In this document: positions 17,612-25,642 of the stretch, in pieces
How the letters are laid out: each line of letters begins with the position of its first letter
Position numbering within the stretch: position 1 is the first letter of the stretch
Assembly: GCA_028280945.1 (NCBI GenBank)
Contig: JANQKV010000070.1
Span: 1-55,993 of the forward strand
Reading direction: 5' to 3'
Length of the DNA: 55,993 nt
Source of the DNA: Opitutaceae bacterium
Lineage (GTDB): Bacteria; Verrucomicrobiota; Verrucomicrobiia; Opitutales; Opitutaceae
The notes under the pieces: model-generated
Told to the model about the DNA's origin: nothing
The model's database searches: none
The model's input: only the letters and a program-made list of their open reading frames with translations
Program-made: the position numbers and the translations under genes

Positions 17612-18646
17612 TTATTCGGTCGGCACCGTGTCGATCGTCTGCAGGATGCGGGAGGCAATCGCATAGGGATCGCCGGAAGAATTGGGGCGACGGTCCTCGA
17701 GATAGCCCTTGTAATCATTGTTGACGAAGCTGTGCGGCACGCGGATGGAAGCACCCCGGTCGCCCACGCCGTAGGAGAACTGGTCGATGGACTGGGTCTC
17801 GTGCAGACCGGTGAGGCGGAGGTGGTTGTCCGGCCCGTAAACCGCGATGTGCTCTTCGCGATACTTCGAAAAGGCATCCATGAGCTTCTTGAAGTAGTCT
17901 TCGCCACCAACTTCGCGCAGATGTTTCGTGGAGAAGTTGCAGTGCATGCCGGAGCCGTTCCAATCGAGCGGATCGTCATAGGCACCACGCAGCGGCTTGC
18001 AGTGGAACTCGACATCGATACCGTATTTTTCGGCGGCACGCAGCAGGAAGTAGCGGGCGGCCCACATCTGGTCGGCACAGTTCTTGGAACCCTTGCCGAA
18101 GATCTGGAACTCCCATTGACCCTTGGCCACTTCGGCGTTGATGCCTTCGTGGTTGATGCCGGCTTCAAGGCAAAGATCGAGGTGCTCCTCCACAATCTGG
18201 CGGGCGACGTCGCCGACACTGCTGTAGCCGACTCCGGTGTAGTAAGGTCCTTGGGGAGCCGGGAAACCACCCTCGGGGAAGCCGAGGGGAGCTCCGTCCT
18301 GGTAAAAGAAGTATTCCTGCTCGAAACCGAACCAAGCATCCGGATCGTCCATAATGGTGGCGCGGGTGTTGGACGGGTGCGGAGAGCCATCCGGCAGCAG
18401 CACTTCCGTCATGACGACAAAACCGTTTTTGCGGCTCGAGTCCGGAAAGAGCGCAACCGGCTTGAGCAAGCAATCGGAGGCGCTGCCTTCGGCCTGCTTG
18501 GTCGAGCTGCCGTCAAAGCCCCACATCGGGCAATCTTCGAGGGTGAACGAATCCGGATCGCCTTCGACGATCTTGGTTTTTCCGCGGAGGCCAGCAACGG
18601 GGGTGTAACCGTCGAGCCAGATGTATTCCAGTTTCAGTTTAGCCAT
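17612..18646 (-). CDS. Glutamine synthetase, type II (GSII)
   Basis: The enzyme makes glutamine from glutamate, ammonia and ATP. The 344 residues and the motifs match the short GSII form best known from eukaryotes and some bacteria, not the 470-residue GSI. Seen are EYIWLDGYTPVAGLRGKTK, WGFDGSSTKQAEG, FGFEQEYFF, GINAEVAKGQWEFQI, WNGSGMHCNFSTKHLR, RLTGLHETQSIDQFSYGVGD and the glutamate-flap/Arg region VGDRGASIRVPH. It is a single-gene unit with its own terminator, divergent from the kinase-like gene. GSII lacks the adenylylation loop of GSI, so control is likely transcriptional. Confidence 0.95.
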   Translation of the reverse strand: MAKLKLEYIWLDGYTPVAGLRGKTKIVEGDPDSFTLEDCPMWGFDGSSTKQAEGSASDCLLKPVALFPDSSRKNGFVVMTEVLLPDGSPHPSNTRATIMDDPDAWFGFEQEYFFYQDGAPLGFPEGGFPAPQGPYYTGVGYSSVGDVARQIVEEHLDLCLEAGINHEGINAEVAKGQWEFQIFGKGSKNCADQMWAARYFLLRAAEKYGIDVEFHCKPLRGAYDDPLDWNGSGMHCNFSTKHLREVGGEDYFKKLMDAFSKYREEHIAVYGPDNHLRLTGLHETQSIDQFSYGVGDRGASIRVPHSFVNNDYKGYLEDRRPNSSGDPYAIASRILQTIDTVPTE

Positions 18647-18755
18647 ATTTCAGTGGGTCAGTGAGGGATGCGAGTGATTGTTGGTTTGCTGCCGCCGACA
18701 GGGTCGCCTTCGACAAGGAAACGATCGGTTCGCAGGAACCAATGCCCCACAACAT

Positions 18756-18772
18756 GAGCACCTTATATGCCA
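18756..18772 (-). promoter_or_regulatory. Candidate promoter of the glutamine synthetase gene
   Basis: On the minus strand TGGCATATAAGGTGCTC carries GG-N10-GC, the spacing of a sigma-54 -24/-12 element (one mismatch to TTGC). The same stretch holds TATAAG, a good sigma-70 -10 without a clear -35. Either reading puts the start about 105-110 bases before the gene. Confidence 0.3.
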
Positions 18773-18876
18773 CGAAGAAATAAAATTCATGCATACTCAT
18801 CATCAAAAAGAGTAGAAATCTTCGGGGTTACTTGCCCAACATCGACCCAAACCCCACACTGATCGTTAGTTCCAAC

Positions 18877-19302
18877 ATGCCCGAAGCCAAAAACACTCGT
18901 CGCGCCAGCGTTCACATCGGCTACGACGGCCGTGTGCACAAAAGTTATCGCGAGGATCGCGCCGATGAAAGAATGGCCACCGAAGTGGCTGTTTTACGGC
19001 ATCTTGAGGCTCAGGGTTGCACGTTCGTGCCCAGACTGTTGGAGGTCGACTGGGAGAAGAAGAAGATCGTCACCAGCAATTGCGGCACACGGGTCCAACA
19101 CCTGAGCGACCGCAAAATCAAACAGCTCTTTCACAAACTCGAGCACTACGGCGTCCGGCACGAAGATCCCTTCCTGCGCAACATAACCTACCGCAATACC
19201 GATGGTGAGTTTTGCCTGATCGACTTCGAGTTCGCCACCCTGCTCGACGATCCCTCCGTCTCACTGAAACCTGACATGGCGACTGAGGAGGGCGCCGGTT
19301 AA
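18877..19302 (+). CDS. Minimal protein kinase-like protein
   Basis: The ATG at 18877 yields only 141 residues, yet a kinase outline is visible. There is a beta strand with Lys22 (GYDGRVHKSYRED), Glu36 in the next helix, the catalytic loop HEDPFLRN (Asp97, Asn102), and a metal-binding LIDFE (Asp116). This resembles RIO/LPS-kinase-like folds with a shortened C-lobe. Glycine-rich loop residues are sparse. Its stop is one base from the ATG of a PP2C phosphatase gene, which suggests a reversible phosphorylation pair. A TTG start at 18832 would add 15 residues and is less likely. Confidence 0.7.
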   Translation: MPEAKNTRRASVHIGYDGRVHKSYREDRADERMATEVAVLRHLEAQGCTFVPRLLEVDWEKKKIVTSNCGTRVQHLSDRKIKQLFHKLEHYGVRHEDPFLRNITYRNTDGEFCLIDFEFATLLDDPSVSLKPDMATEEGAG

Positions 19303-19303
19303 G

Positions 19304-20128
19304 ATGAATGGTTCCGATGCCGCCACCCACCATGTCAGGTGGTCCGGGCACAGCGATGTGGGTCGCTTCCGGAAAAACAACGAGGATGCGTTCCTGGGCC
19401 TGCGATTCGATGGTCAAAACATCAACTACCTCGGCAAGATCGGCAATGGGTCGCTCGACGAGATGGACTACGTCTTCGCGGTGAGCGATGGCATGGGTGG
19501 AAAAGCCGCCGGTGAGTTCGCAAGCAAGATCACCATCGAGAAAACCGCCAAGTTGTTGCCGCACAGTTTTCGCCAGTCCGCCCTCGGTTTGGTCCCGGGC
19601 TTCAACGATGTCGTTATCGAGCTGTTTCACGAGATTCACAAGGCTCTCACTTATCTGGGGAATTCCTATGAAGAGTGCGCAGGGATGGGTGCCACCCTCA
19701 GTTTGGCCTGGCTGACACCGGGCAGACTCCACTTTGGCCACGTCGGCGACAGCCGGATTTATTATTTCCCGCAGCTCGGTGGCATGAAACAACTGACCCA
19801 CGATCACACCCGGCCCGGATGGCTTCGCCGCCAGGGACAAATCAACGAACGGGAGGCGCGCAATCACCCCGCCAAAAACGCCCTGCAACAATCACTTGGC
19901 AGCAACTGCCAGTTTCTGGAGCCTCAGGTGGGATCCGTCATCTGCGAACCCGGTGATCGTTTTCTGATCTGCTCGGATGGATTGGTGGACGGGCTCTGGG
20001 ATCACCGTATCACGGACGTGGTCCGCGAAAATGACGATCCGGCAATCGGTCAACTCATCGTGGAGGAAGCCGTTCAAGCTTCCGGCCGTGACAATACGAC
20101 CGCCTTTGTCATCGAGGTTTCGGCGTGA
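19304..20128 (+). CDS. PP2C-family serine/threonine phosphatase
   Basis: This metal-dependent phosphatase removes phosphate from Ser/Thr residues in the cytosol. The 274 residues contain every PP2C signature: RKNNEDAFLGL near residue 23, VSDGMGGKAAGEFAS near 64, GATLSLAWL with FGHVGDSRIYYF near 150, LTHDHTRPG, DRFLICSDGLVDGLWD near 220, and GRDNTTAFVIEV near the end. There is no membrane or sensor segment. It follows the minimal kinase gene by one base and overlaps the GGCT-fold gene by four, so the three are one operon. Confidence 0.95.
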   Translation: MNGSDAATHHVRWSGHSDVGRFRKNNEDAFLGLRFDGQNINYLGKIGNGSLDEMDYVFAVSDGMGGKAAGEFASKITIEKTAKLLPHSFRQSALGLVPGFNDVVIELFHEIHKALTYLGNSYEECAGMGATLSLAWLTPGRLHFGHVGDSRIYYFPQLGGMKQLTHDHTRPGWLRRQGQINEREARNHPAKNALQQSLGSNCQFLEPQVGSVICEPGDRFLICSDGLVDGLWDHRITDVVRENDDPAIGQLIVEEAVQASGRDNTTAFVIEVSA

Positions 20129-20523
20129 GTGAGCCGGCCGGCCGGACCCTCCTCTTCGTCTATGGGACACTCAAACGCGGAGCCTCGAACCACCGTGTGA
20201 TTGCCGATCAGGTTTATGTCGGCGACGCGCGCACCCCTCCGGGTTACCGGCTTTATCTGGTGGCCGACTACCCCGGCCTTGTCCGCGACCCTGCCGATCG
20301 ACGCGGCGTGCAAGGCGAAATTTGGTCGGTGAACCCTACGGCACTGCAGCGATTGGACGCCTTCGAAGGCATTCCTGAAAAACTCTACCGCCGGGATTCC
20401 ATTCCTCTGCTGCCACCCGACCAAGAGACCATTGTGCAAACGTATTTCTATCTGCGTAATATCCGCGGCCGACGTCCCATCGTCAGTGGCAACTGGTCCG
20501 TCGACGGACGGCTGATACCCTGA
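20125..20523 (+). CDS. Gamma-glutamylcyclotransferase (AIG2-like) family protein
   Basis: The GTG at 20125 overlaps the phosphatase stop (GTGA). The 132-residue product has the substrate loop FVYGTLKRGASNH near residue 11, GYRLYLVADYPGLV, GEIWSVNPTALQRLDAFEG with the catalytic Glu of LDAFEG, and YFYLRN. Members cyclise gamma-glutamyl groups to 5-oxoproline or act on gamma-glutamylamines. The real substrate and its link to the kinase/phosphatase pair are unknown. Confidence 0.9.
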   Translation: MSEPAGRTLLFVYGTLKRGASNHRVIADQVYVGDARTPPGYRLYLVADYPGLVRDPADRRGVQGEIWSVNPTALQRLDAFEGIPEKLYRRDSIPLLPPDQETIVQTYFYLRNIRGRRPIVSGNWSVDGRLIP

Positions 20524-20535
20524 CTTGTTTTCCGC

Positions 20536-21030
20536 TCAGGCAAGGGCCGTAGAATCCAACTCGGGAATCTGGGAGGCCGCTTCAGGCCGAACCGCGAGTC
20601 TTTCTTCCAGCAGTTCCGCCCAGGCACGCAAGTAGGCCACCGCGTCATCGCGGTTGTTTCGCTTCAGTTCGCGCCGTCCGTCGGGTAAGCGGGACAGCAC
20701 TTCGGGGCCGTTAAGGTATTCGAGTTGGCTGAGGTCCTTCGGTTCGAGACCAACTTCCAACAGCGCTTCAAAAATAAACTCCACGTCCATGCCCGAGCCA
20801 TCGCAGTAAGCTTCCGCGTGCTCGCTCCACTCACCCCGGGAAAGCTCCCGCACCTTGGCCTGGCGCAGCATGCGCCGGTGGATCTCGCTTCCGGAGAGTC
20901 CCGTCGCGGTTTGCGCCAGGTGACCGCAGTTGCATCGGCCCGCATGTCCCCAAGTGTGTTTGGCACCCGATGCGAGTCGGTCAGCCGTGGTTCGCAAAAG
21001 GTCAATCAGCGCGCGATTTGGTGTGGCCAT
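20536..21030 (-). CDS. Conserved hypothetical protein with a WGHAGRCNCGH motif
   Basis: The ATG at 21030 gives 164 residues with no signal or membrane segment. The N-terminal part holds HTWGHAGRCNCGHLAQ (near residue 27), a compact Cys/His cluster that could bind metal. A later half is mainly helical (VEFIFEALLEVGLEPKDLSQLEYL, DAVAYLRAWAELLEERL). Similar proteins occur in Bacteroidota and Verrucomicrobiota as far as I recall, without a known role. It converges on the GGCT gene, 12 bases apart. An earlier start at 21063 would add 11 residues. Confidence 0.75.
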   Translation of the reverse strand: MATPNRALIDLLRTTADRLASGAKHTWGHAGRCNCGHLAQTATGLSGSEIHRRMLRQAKVRELSRGEWSEHAEAYCDGSGMDVEFIFEALLEVGLEPKDLSQLEYLNGPEVLSRLPDGRRELKRNNRDDAVAYLRAWAELLEERLAVRPEAASQIPELDSTALA

Positions 21031-21153
21031 GAAGGAAACGTAAGTTGTTTTGGGGGAACGCAAGTTTGGCTCTTGAGAAATGCCGGCGCGACTCCGTCCG
21101 GCTCAGGCCTTTCTCCTTTGTGTTCCCGGGTTGGTGCGCCCTACCGTTGTTCC

Positions 21154-21999
21154 ATGTCTGCCATGCGTTTGGTCGTAATCCTTTTGTCCCTCAGTGGTTT
21201 GATGGGAGCGGAAGGCATCCCACCCGCCTTTCAGGCTGACTTTGAATCGCAAGCCCCCGGCACGCCTTACCGACCCGAGTTTTGGCAGCAGGAAGGGTTG
21301 GTGCTGCCCGAGTGGGCGGAGTACTTTGGTGATGCTCCTGATCCGCGCACGTTTGTGGACGACGCCCACCCTCGTCCTGGTTCATCGCAGTCCCTCCGGG
21401 TGATTTACCCGAAAGGTGCCGTTGGTCCGCTCGAAGGAGGAGCCCAAGCGGTTCTCCGACTCCCCCCGCGGCAAGAGTATTTCGCGTCCTATTGGGTGCG
21501 ATTTGGCGAAGGCTTTTCCTGGGGTGACCAACATCACGGCGGCAAACTGCCGGGACTGGGTGCCACACATTTGAGCAGCGGTGGCATGGCCAGCGACGGG
21601 ACCGACGGCTTCACCGCTCGACTCATGTGGCGAACCGACGGCAAGGCCGTGCTCTATCTCTACCACATGGATAAACCCCACAAGTGGGGTGAAGACTTTG
21701 CCCTGATTTATCCGAACGGAACTCCCGTCGTGTTTGTCCCTGGCAAATGGTATCAGGTTTTGATCCGCGCACGCATCAATACCGAGCAGAACGCCGATGG
21801 GCTGGTGCAGGTCTGGATCAACCAACAGCCTGCTTTGCACCTCGATGGCCTGCGTTTCGTCGCCAATGGAGACCTCGTTGACACGCTCTACTTTTCAACC
21901 TTTCACGGCGGCAATACTCCGGAATGGGGTCCTCTGACGGACAGCGAAATCCATTTCGATGATTTCAAAGTAGGCGTGACATTGGAGTCCGTGAAATAG
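21154..21999 (+). CDS. Secreted polysaccharide lyase family 14-like protein
   Basis: The ATG at 21154 begins a signal peptide (MSAMRLVVILLSLSGLMGAEG). The 281-residue protein then has the jelly-roll pattern of PL14-type alginate or glucuronan lyases: FASYWVRFGEGFSWGDQHHG, GKLPGLGATH, a region with WRTDGKAVLYLYHMD, GKWYQVLIRARIN, and a closing TLYFSTFHGGNTPEWGP near residue 245. It probably binds or cleaves an acidic polysaccharide outside the cell. The exact activity is uncertain because several non-catalytic proteins share this fold. It stands alone between two short intergenic regions. Confidence 0.75.
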   Translation: MSAMRLVVILLSLSGLMGAEGIPPAFQADFESQAPGTPYRPEFWQQEGLVLPEWAEYFGDAPDPRTFVDDAHPRPGSSQSLRVIYPKGAVGPLEGGAQAVLRLPPRQEYFASYWVRFGEGFSWGDQHHGGKLPGLGATHLSSGGMASDGTDGFTARLMWRTDGKAVLYLYHMDKPHKWGEDFALIYPNGTPVVFVPGKWYQVLIRARINTEQNADGLVQVWINQQPALHLDGLRFVANGDLVDTLYFSTFHGGNTPEWGPLTDSEIHFDDFKVGVTLESVK

Positions 22000-22167
22000 G
22001 GCCCACGAACCCGAGCCAGATTGCTTAAAGTACCCGGACTGAGTCCACAGTCTTTGAAGTAACTGCGCGGTTCTTGGCATTCACTAGCCACAAGAACGCA
22101 TCACATTGATTCTGCCGTCAATCGACTGAAACATCGGGCCTTCGGGAGTCACAATTTCACTAATCTG

Positions 22168-22740
22168 ATGAAGAATGTAACTGCTAGTCTTCTTTGCCTG
22201 GGAACTTTGCTGATGGGATTTTGGGCAAGTCCAGCGTCCGGGCAGATGACCCTCTATATAGACAACGCAACCGAGACATTGTGGTTTGAAGGCTCCGCTA
22301 GTGGGAACAATTCTGATCTGGGCGGATCCGGGCGAGAGGCTGAATGGGTATCGGCCTCAACCGTAGACGCTATCGGCGACAATCTCTCTTTGGCCGGATC
22401 GTTCTCACTCGCAAGTGGAACCCTCGACGGCTTCTCTTATATCAATGTAAATTCTGCTGGAATCGTTAGAGTGAGAGTTTCGTGGACCGGAAGTCTTTTT
22501 GATACAATCACCGGCACTGGCTCTTCATCTGCGGTTTCATACGCGGGATTGAGCGAAGCCGATCGAATTGCGATTGAGGGGTTGACGAACCCGATGACCA
22601 AACCACCGGGTTCAGCCGGACTAGATTTTCCAGACCTACTGGTTGTGCAGCTGAACGCAATTCCCGAACCTGCAAACGCAGCTGTATTGTTGGGTTTCAC
22701 CACTCTATGTTGTGCCGCTGCTCGCCGCCGTAGACGGTGA
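22168..22740 (+). CDS. PEP-CTERM sorting domain protein
   Basis: This 190-residue exported protein has a signal peptide (ending near ASPASGQ, residue 26) and a Ser/Gly-rich beta-type body. The C-terminal sorting signal is IPEPANAAVLLGFTTL followed by CCAAARRRRR: PEP motif, hydrophobic helix, basic end. Exosortase cuts such tails and links the protein to the envelope or exopolysaccharide. No exosortase gene is in the window. The body matches nothing I recognise. Confidence 0.9.
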   Translation: MKNVTASLLCLGTLLMGFWASPASGQMTLYIDNATETLWFEGSASGNNSDLGGSGREAEWVSASTVDAIGDNLSLAGSFSLASGTLDGFSYINVNSAGIVRVRVSWTGSLFDTITGTGSSSAVSYAGLSEADRIAIEGLTNPMTKPPGSAGLDFPDLLVVQLNAIPEPANAAVLLGFTTLCCAAARRRRR

Positions 22741-22763
22741 GTCCCTTCGGTCGGACTCTCGAA

Positions 22764-23240
22764 CTACGTCAGGGTTCGAGGGGATTCCACATAGTCTCCA
22801 TTGAGTGCTGACTTTGGCACCCGCTTAACCGTCTGAAACTTGGCTCGGAAGAGATCGTCCATTTTCTCCTGCAAATCGGCTGGAATCTTCTTAATCATTT
22901 CGTCGAGCGGTGGGAGGGGGCCGCCGTCCAACGTTTCCGCCCGCTCGCGTTGTTTTTTGGTGGGCTTTTTAGGCGGACCATCACGCTCGGCAACTTCGGC
23001 CGACATCGCCGCCTCCATGGCTTCATCCGGCCACGGCGCCAAGTCCTCCTCGTTGCGCTTCGGCGATTCCGGGGCCGCGCGATTCACGGTGGGAGTAACC
23101 GGCCCGGCCGACTCTTTCCTATCGAGGGCACTGTTGATCGCGATCGGTTTTGCCGCGAGCGCGGCAGCACGGGCTTCAGCCGCCTTGAGATCGTCGGCCA
23201 GCACCGTGGCAAGCCGCGTCTCCAACCGATCAATCAGGAC
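22764..23240 (-). CDS. dnaX: C-terminal (tau-specific) part of DnaX, read after a -1 shift
   Basis: This frame has no good start of its own; the first possible initiator is a TTG at 23225. Upstream it is open back to the A10 tract at 23241-23250 where the main dnaX frame ends. A -1 shift after AAG gives [17 protein letters not shown] and adds 158 residues, for a full product of about 541. The tail is Ala/Glu/Pro-rich, then conserved-looking ([24 protein letters not shown]). The added part would be the tau region, which in other bacteria contacts the polymerase and helicase. Confidence 0.75.
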   Translation of the reverse strand, partial: VLIDRLETRLATVLADDLKAAEARAAALAAKPIAINSALDRKESAGPVTPTVNRAAPESPKRNEEDLAPWPDEAMEAAMSAEVAERDGPPKKPTKKQRERAETLDGGPLPPLDEMIKKIPADLQEKMDDLFRAKFQTVKRVPKSALNGDYVESPRTLT

Positions 23241-24388
23241 TTTTTTTTTTCGTCCGCCGTCGATTCCGGAGCGTTTTCAGCCAAGGCGGAAATCTCCTTA
23301 ATCAGACTGTCGATCGCCCGCGCCCGGCTGGCTTCGACTGCCTTCAATAAGGTCACTTCCAAATTGATCTTTTCCGCGAGACCCAGCTTCACGCCGCCTT
23401 CTCCATCGCGCAGGGCATCAAGCAAACGAGTGACTTGTTCCGTGGAGAGCTCCGCATCGCCGAGGCGTTTGGTCTTACCTCCTTGGGCAATTGCATCGAG
23501 CAGCGCCTCGCGCACCACGGCCTGCAGGTCAGCCAGGAGTCGCACCAGATCGCGCCCCTGTTCGTCGCACTCATCAACCAGCGCGACGATTTTCTGATGG
23601 TCTCCCGCCGCCAGGGCACCCGCCAGGGCGTCGAGTATTCCGGCAGAAACGAGGCCATACACATCGAGCACATCCGGCTCATCGATTTCCTCACCGCAGA
23701 ACGAAATCATCTGGTCAAAAATCGACTGGGCATCGCGCATGCCGCCATCCGCCATGCGCGCGATGCAAGCGAGAGCGGCATCCGTGATCTTCACGTTTTC
23801 CTCGGCCCCGATCTTGGCGAGACGCTCGATGATCAACGGGGCGGGGATCGGCTTCAGATCAAAACGCTGACATCGTGAAACGATGGTCGGCAGAACCTTT
23901 TGCGGGTCGGTCGTCGCGAAGACAAACTTCACGTGTTCAGGCGGCTCCTCGAGAGTCTTGAGCAAGGCGTTGAACGCCTGCGCCGACAGCATGTGCACTT
24001 CGTCGATGATGTAGACTTTGAACTTACCCTGAGCCGGCGCGTATTGGACCGTGTCGCGCAGATCCCGCACTTGGTCGACGCCATTGTTGGACGCGCCGTC
24101 AATTTCGATCACATCGAGGTGCGTGCCTTCTGCGATGGATTTGCAGGCCTCATCCTCCGGATCGAAATCGGCTTTCGGGCCATCGGTGCAATTGAGCGCC
24201 TTGGCAAAGATGCGCGCAGTCGAGGTCTTGCCGGTCCCGCGCGGGCCCACGAACAGGTAGGCGTGGGCAATCCGATTGCGCTTAATCGCATTGCTCAGCG
24301 TCCGCATCACGTGATCCTGCCCCACCACATCCGCGAAGGTCTGCGGACGCCATTTGCGGGCAATGACTTGGTAGGCGGTGGAGGACAA
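23234..24388 (-). CDS. dnaX: DNA polymerase III subunit gamma (DnaX, zero frame)
   Basis: DnaX is the motor of the clamp loader. The zero-frame product is 384 residues, starting at a TTG at 24388 with [20 protein letters not shown]. Seen are Walker [10 protein letters not shown] (about residue 49), [13 protein letters not shown], the Walker B-type [29 protein letters not shown] and the sensor region IVSRCQRF. The zinc module is reduced: LNC and ACKSI remain, with acidic residues where the middle two Cys should be. The frame ends DEKKKS-stop right after an A10 tract, as expected for a gamma product. The SRP RNA lies just upstream. Confidence 0.95.
   Translation of the reverse strand: MSSTAYQVIARKWRPQTFADVVGQDHVMRTLSNAIKRNRIAHAYLFVGPRGTGKTSTARIFAKALNCTDGPKADFDPEDEACKSIAEGTHLDVIEIDGASNNGVDQVRDLRDTVQYAPAQGKFKVYIIDEVHMLSAQAFNALLKTLEEPPEHVKFVFATTDPQKVLPTIVSRCQRFDLKPIPAPLIIERLAKIGAEENVKITDAALACIARMADGGMRDAQSIFDQMISFCGEEIDEPDVLDVYGLVSAGILDALAGALAAGDHQKIVALVDECDEQGRDLVRLLADLQAVVREALLDAIAQGGKTKRLGDAELSTEQVTRLLDALRDGEGGVKLGLAEKINLEVTLLKAVEASRARAIDSLIKEISALAENAPESTADEKKKS
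23238..23253 (-). promoter_or_regulatory. A10 slippage tract in dnaX (ribosomal or polymerase frameshift site)
   Basis: On the minus strand the dnaX message reads GAC GAA AAA AAA AAG TCC TGA. The run of ten A contains A-AAA-AAG, the slippery heptamer used by E. coli dnaX, and is also long enough for RNA polymerase slippage as in Thermus dnaX. A -1 shift joins the downstream frame. No strong upstream SD-like element and no adjacent stimulatory hairpin is obvious; a 7-bp hairpin (TGCCGCG/CGCGGCA) lies some 75 bases downstream. Confidence 0.7.
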
Positions 24389-24411
24389 CGAAGGAAAACT
24401 AAACGGGCGCG

Positions 24412-24443
24412 AATCCGAAATCCGAATTCAAAAATCCGAAATG
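24412..24443. repeat. Short ATCCGAA repeats between dnaX and the SRP RNA
   Basis: Three copies of ATCCGAA start at 24413, 24420 and 24434 in an otherwise A-rich spacer. A related run occurs inside the E2 linker at 51816-51842. Confidence 0.5.
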
Positions 24444-24451
24444 AAAAAATA

Positions 24452-24553
<102 letters not shown>

Positions 24554-24604
24554 GCGAACCTGAGCGACCCCCCCGGCCCGGTTCAATGGAAAACTTCAGC
24601 CGGG

Positions 24605-25030
24605 CTAATTCGCGAGGTTTTTCAGCTCCCGTAAAAAGCGTCGGTCGAGTTTCATGCTTTTGGCCGAAGCCACGACTGCAGCCAAAATGTCGGCGGGAGG
24701 GGGATATTCCGGGGCAGCGGGGTCATGATACACCGTGGCCGGGACTTTGGGTCCGGCCGGGCTCACGACAAAAATCACCCCGCGCTGGAACCCCTTGGCC
24801 GCAGCGGTGGCACCCATTGCCTCCATGGCTGTCGCTGGCACCAACCACAACGTGCCCCCGGCACCGGCACCGGCATCCGGCAAAAGGTTGGCGTGCCCTT
24901 CGCCGGTAAACGCCAGCCGGTGGTTCACCGCCTTGGCCGGTCCCATCAATTCACACAGGGGGTCGATCTGCTCCATGTGCGCTTCCGTCACCATTTCCCC
25001 GAAGGCAAAAAACAAAAAAGCCGATGCCAT
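24605..25030 (-). CDS. GGCT-fold protein, probably without the catalytic Glu
   Basis: From the ATG at 25030 this 141-residue protein begins MASAFLFFAFGEMVTEAHM, matching the FAYGSNM-type loop of gamma-glutamylcyclotransferases, followed by HRLAFTGEGHANLLPDAGA, which matches the next family block. The usual loop with LD-x-x-EG is replaced by VPATAMEAMGATAAAKGF, so the catalytic Glu is not evident. It may bind rather than turn over its ligand. It ends 52 bases before the SRP RNA and lies 10 bases after the CoaC gene on the same strand. Confidence 0.65.
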   Translation of the reverse strand: MASAFLFFAFGEMVTEAHMEQIDPLCELMGPAKAVNHRLAFTGEGHANLLPDAGAGAGGTLWLVPATAMEAMGATAAAKGFQRGVIFVVSPAGPKVPATVYHDPAAPEYPPPADILAAVVASAKSMKLDRRFLRELKNLAN

Positions 25031-25040
25031 AATCTTCGTA

Positions 25041-25598
25041 TCAGTTGTTGGCCAAGAGTTGTTCCACTCGCTCAAGAATACCGTCGACCGGCCACATCCG
25101 GCCAATGCCCTCGTAACCGCACGCCAATATGCCTTCTTCCGGGCCGATGAACTCGACTCCGCGCGAACGCAGGGTCTCGACGTTTGCGACCGTGGCCGGG
25201 TGTTGCCACATTTTGCCGTTCATCGCCGGGGCCATCAGGAGGGGGCAACGGGCCACGAGATGCAGCGAGCTGAGGTAGTCGGGCGCAAGCCCCTGCGCAA
25301 ACTGCGCAATCACGTCGGCCGTTGCCGGTGCCACCAACAACAGATCGGCCTTGTCCGCGAGTTCGACGTGGCCGGGCTGCCAGCCGTTGCCTTCATCCCA
25401 CAGGTTTTCCGCCACAGGTTTCCGGGCCAGGGTTTGCAGCGTGAGCGGTGTTATGAATTTCGCACCGCCCGCGGTAAGCACCGGGTGGACTTCAGCGTCG
25501 CGTTTACGCAGCTGACTGACCAAGTCGGCCGCCTTGTAAGCGGCAATCGAACCTGTGATACCAAGGATGATGGTTTTACCCGTGAGCGGGGAAGACAT
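25041..25598 (-). CDS. coaC: Phosphopantothenoylcysteine decarboxylase, stand-alone CoaC
   Basis: This HFCD-family flavoprotein decarboxylates phosphopantothenoylcysteine to phosphopantetheine in CoA synthesis. It has GITGSIAAYKAADLVSQLRK at the start, HVELADKADLLLVAPATAD (active-site His and FMN contacts), the PAMN motif in LLMAPAMNGKMW, and the flap Cys region LACGYEGIGRM. At 185 residues it ends where CoaBC proteins continue into the synthetase (CoaB) domain, so CoaB must be encoded elsewhere. The ATG at 25598 is well placed. Confidence 0.9.
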   Translation of the reverse strand: MSSPLTGKTIILGITGSIAAYKAADLVSQLRKRDAEVHPVLTAGGAKFITPLTLQTLARKPVAENLWDEGNGWQPGHVELADKADLLLVAPATADVIAQFAQGLAPDYLSSLHLVARCPLLMAPAMNGKMWQHPATVANVETLRSRGVEFIGPEEGILACGYEGIGRMWPVDGILERVEQLLANN

Positions 25599-25642
25599 GG
25601 GGCGGAGCTAAGCGAGCGCCTTCCCCCGGCACAAGCGAAGTC

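Noticed and set aside
17252-18664. 470-codon plus-strand frame over glutamine synthetase
   Set aside because: It crosses the terminator and is fully antisense to a clear GSII gene; no family pattern.
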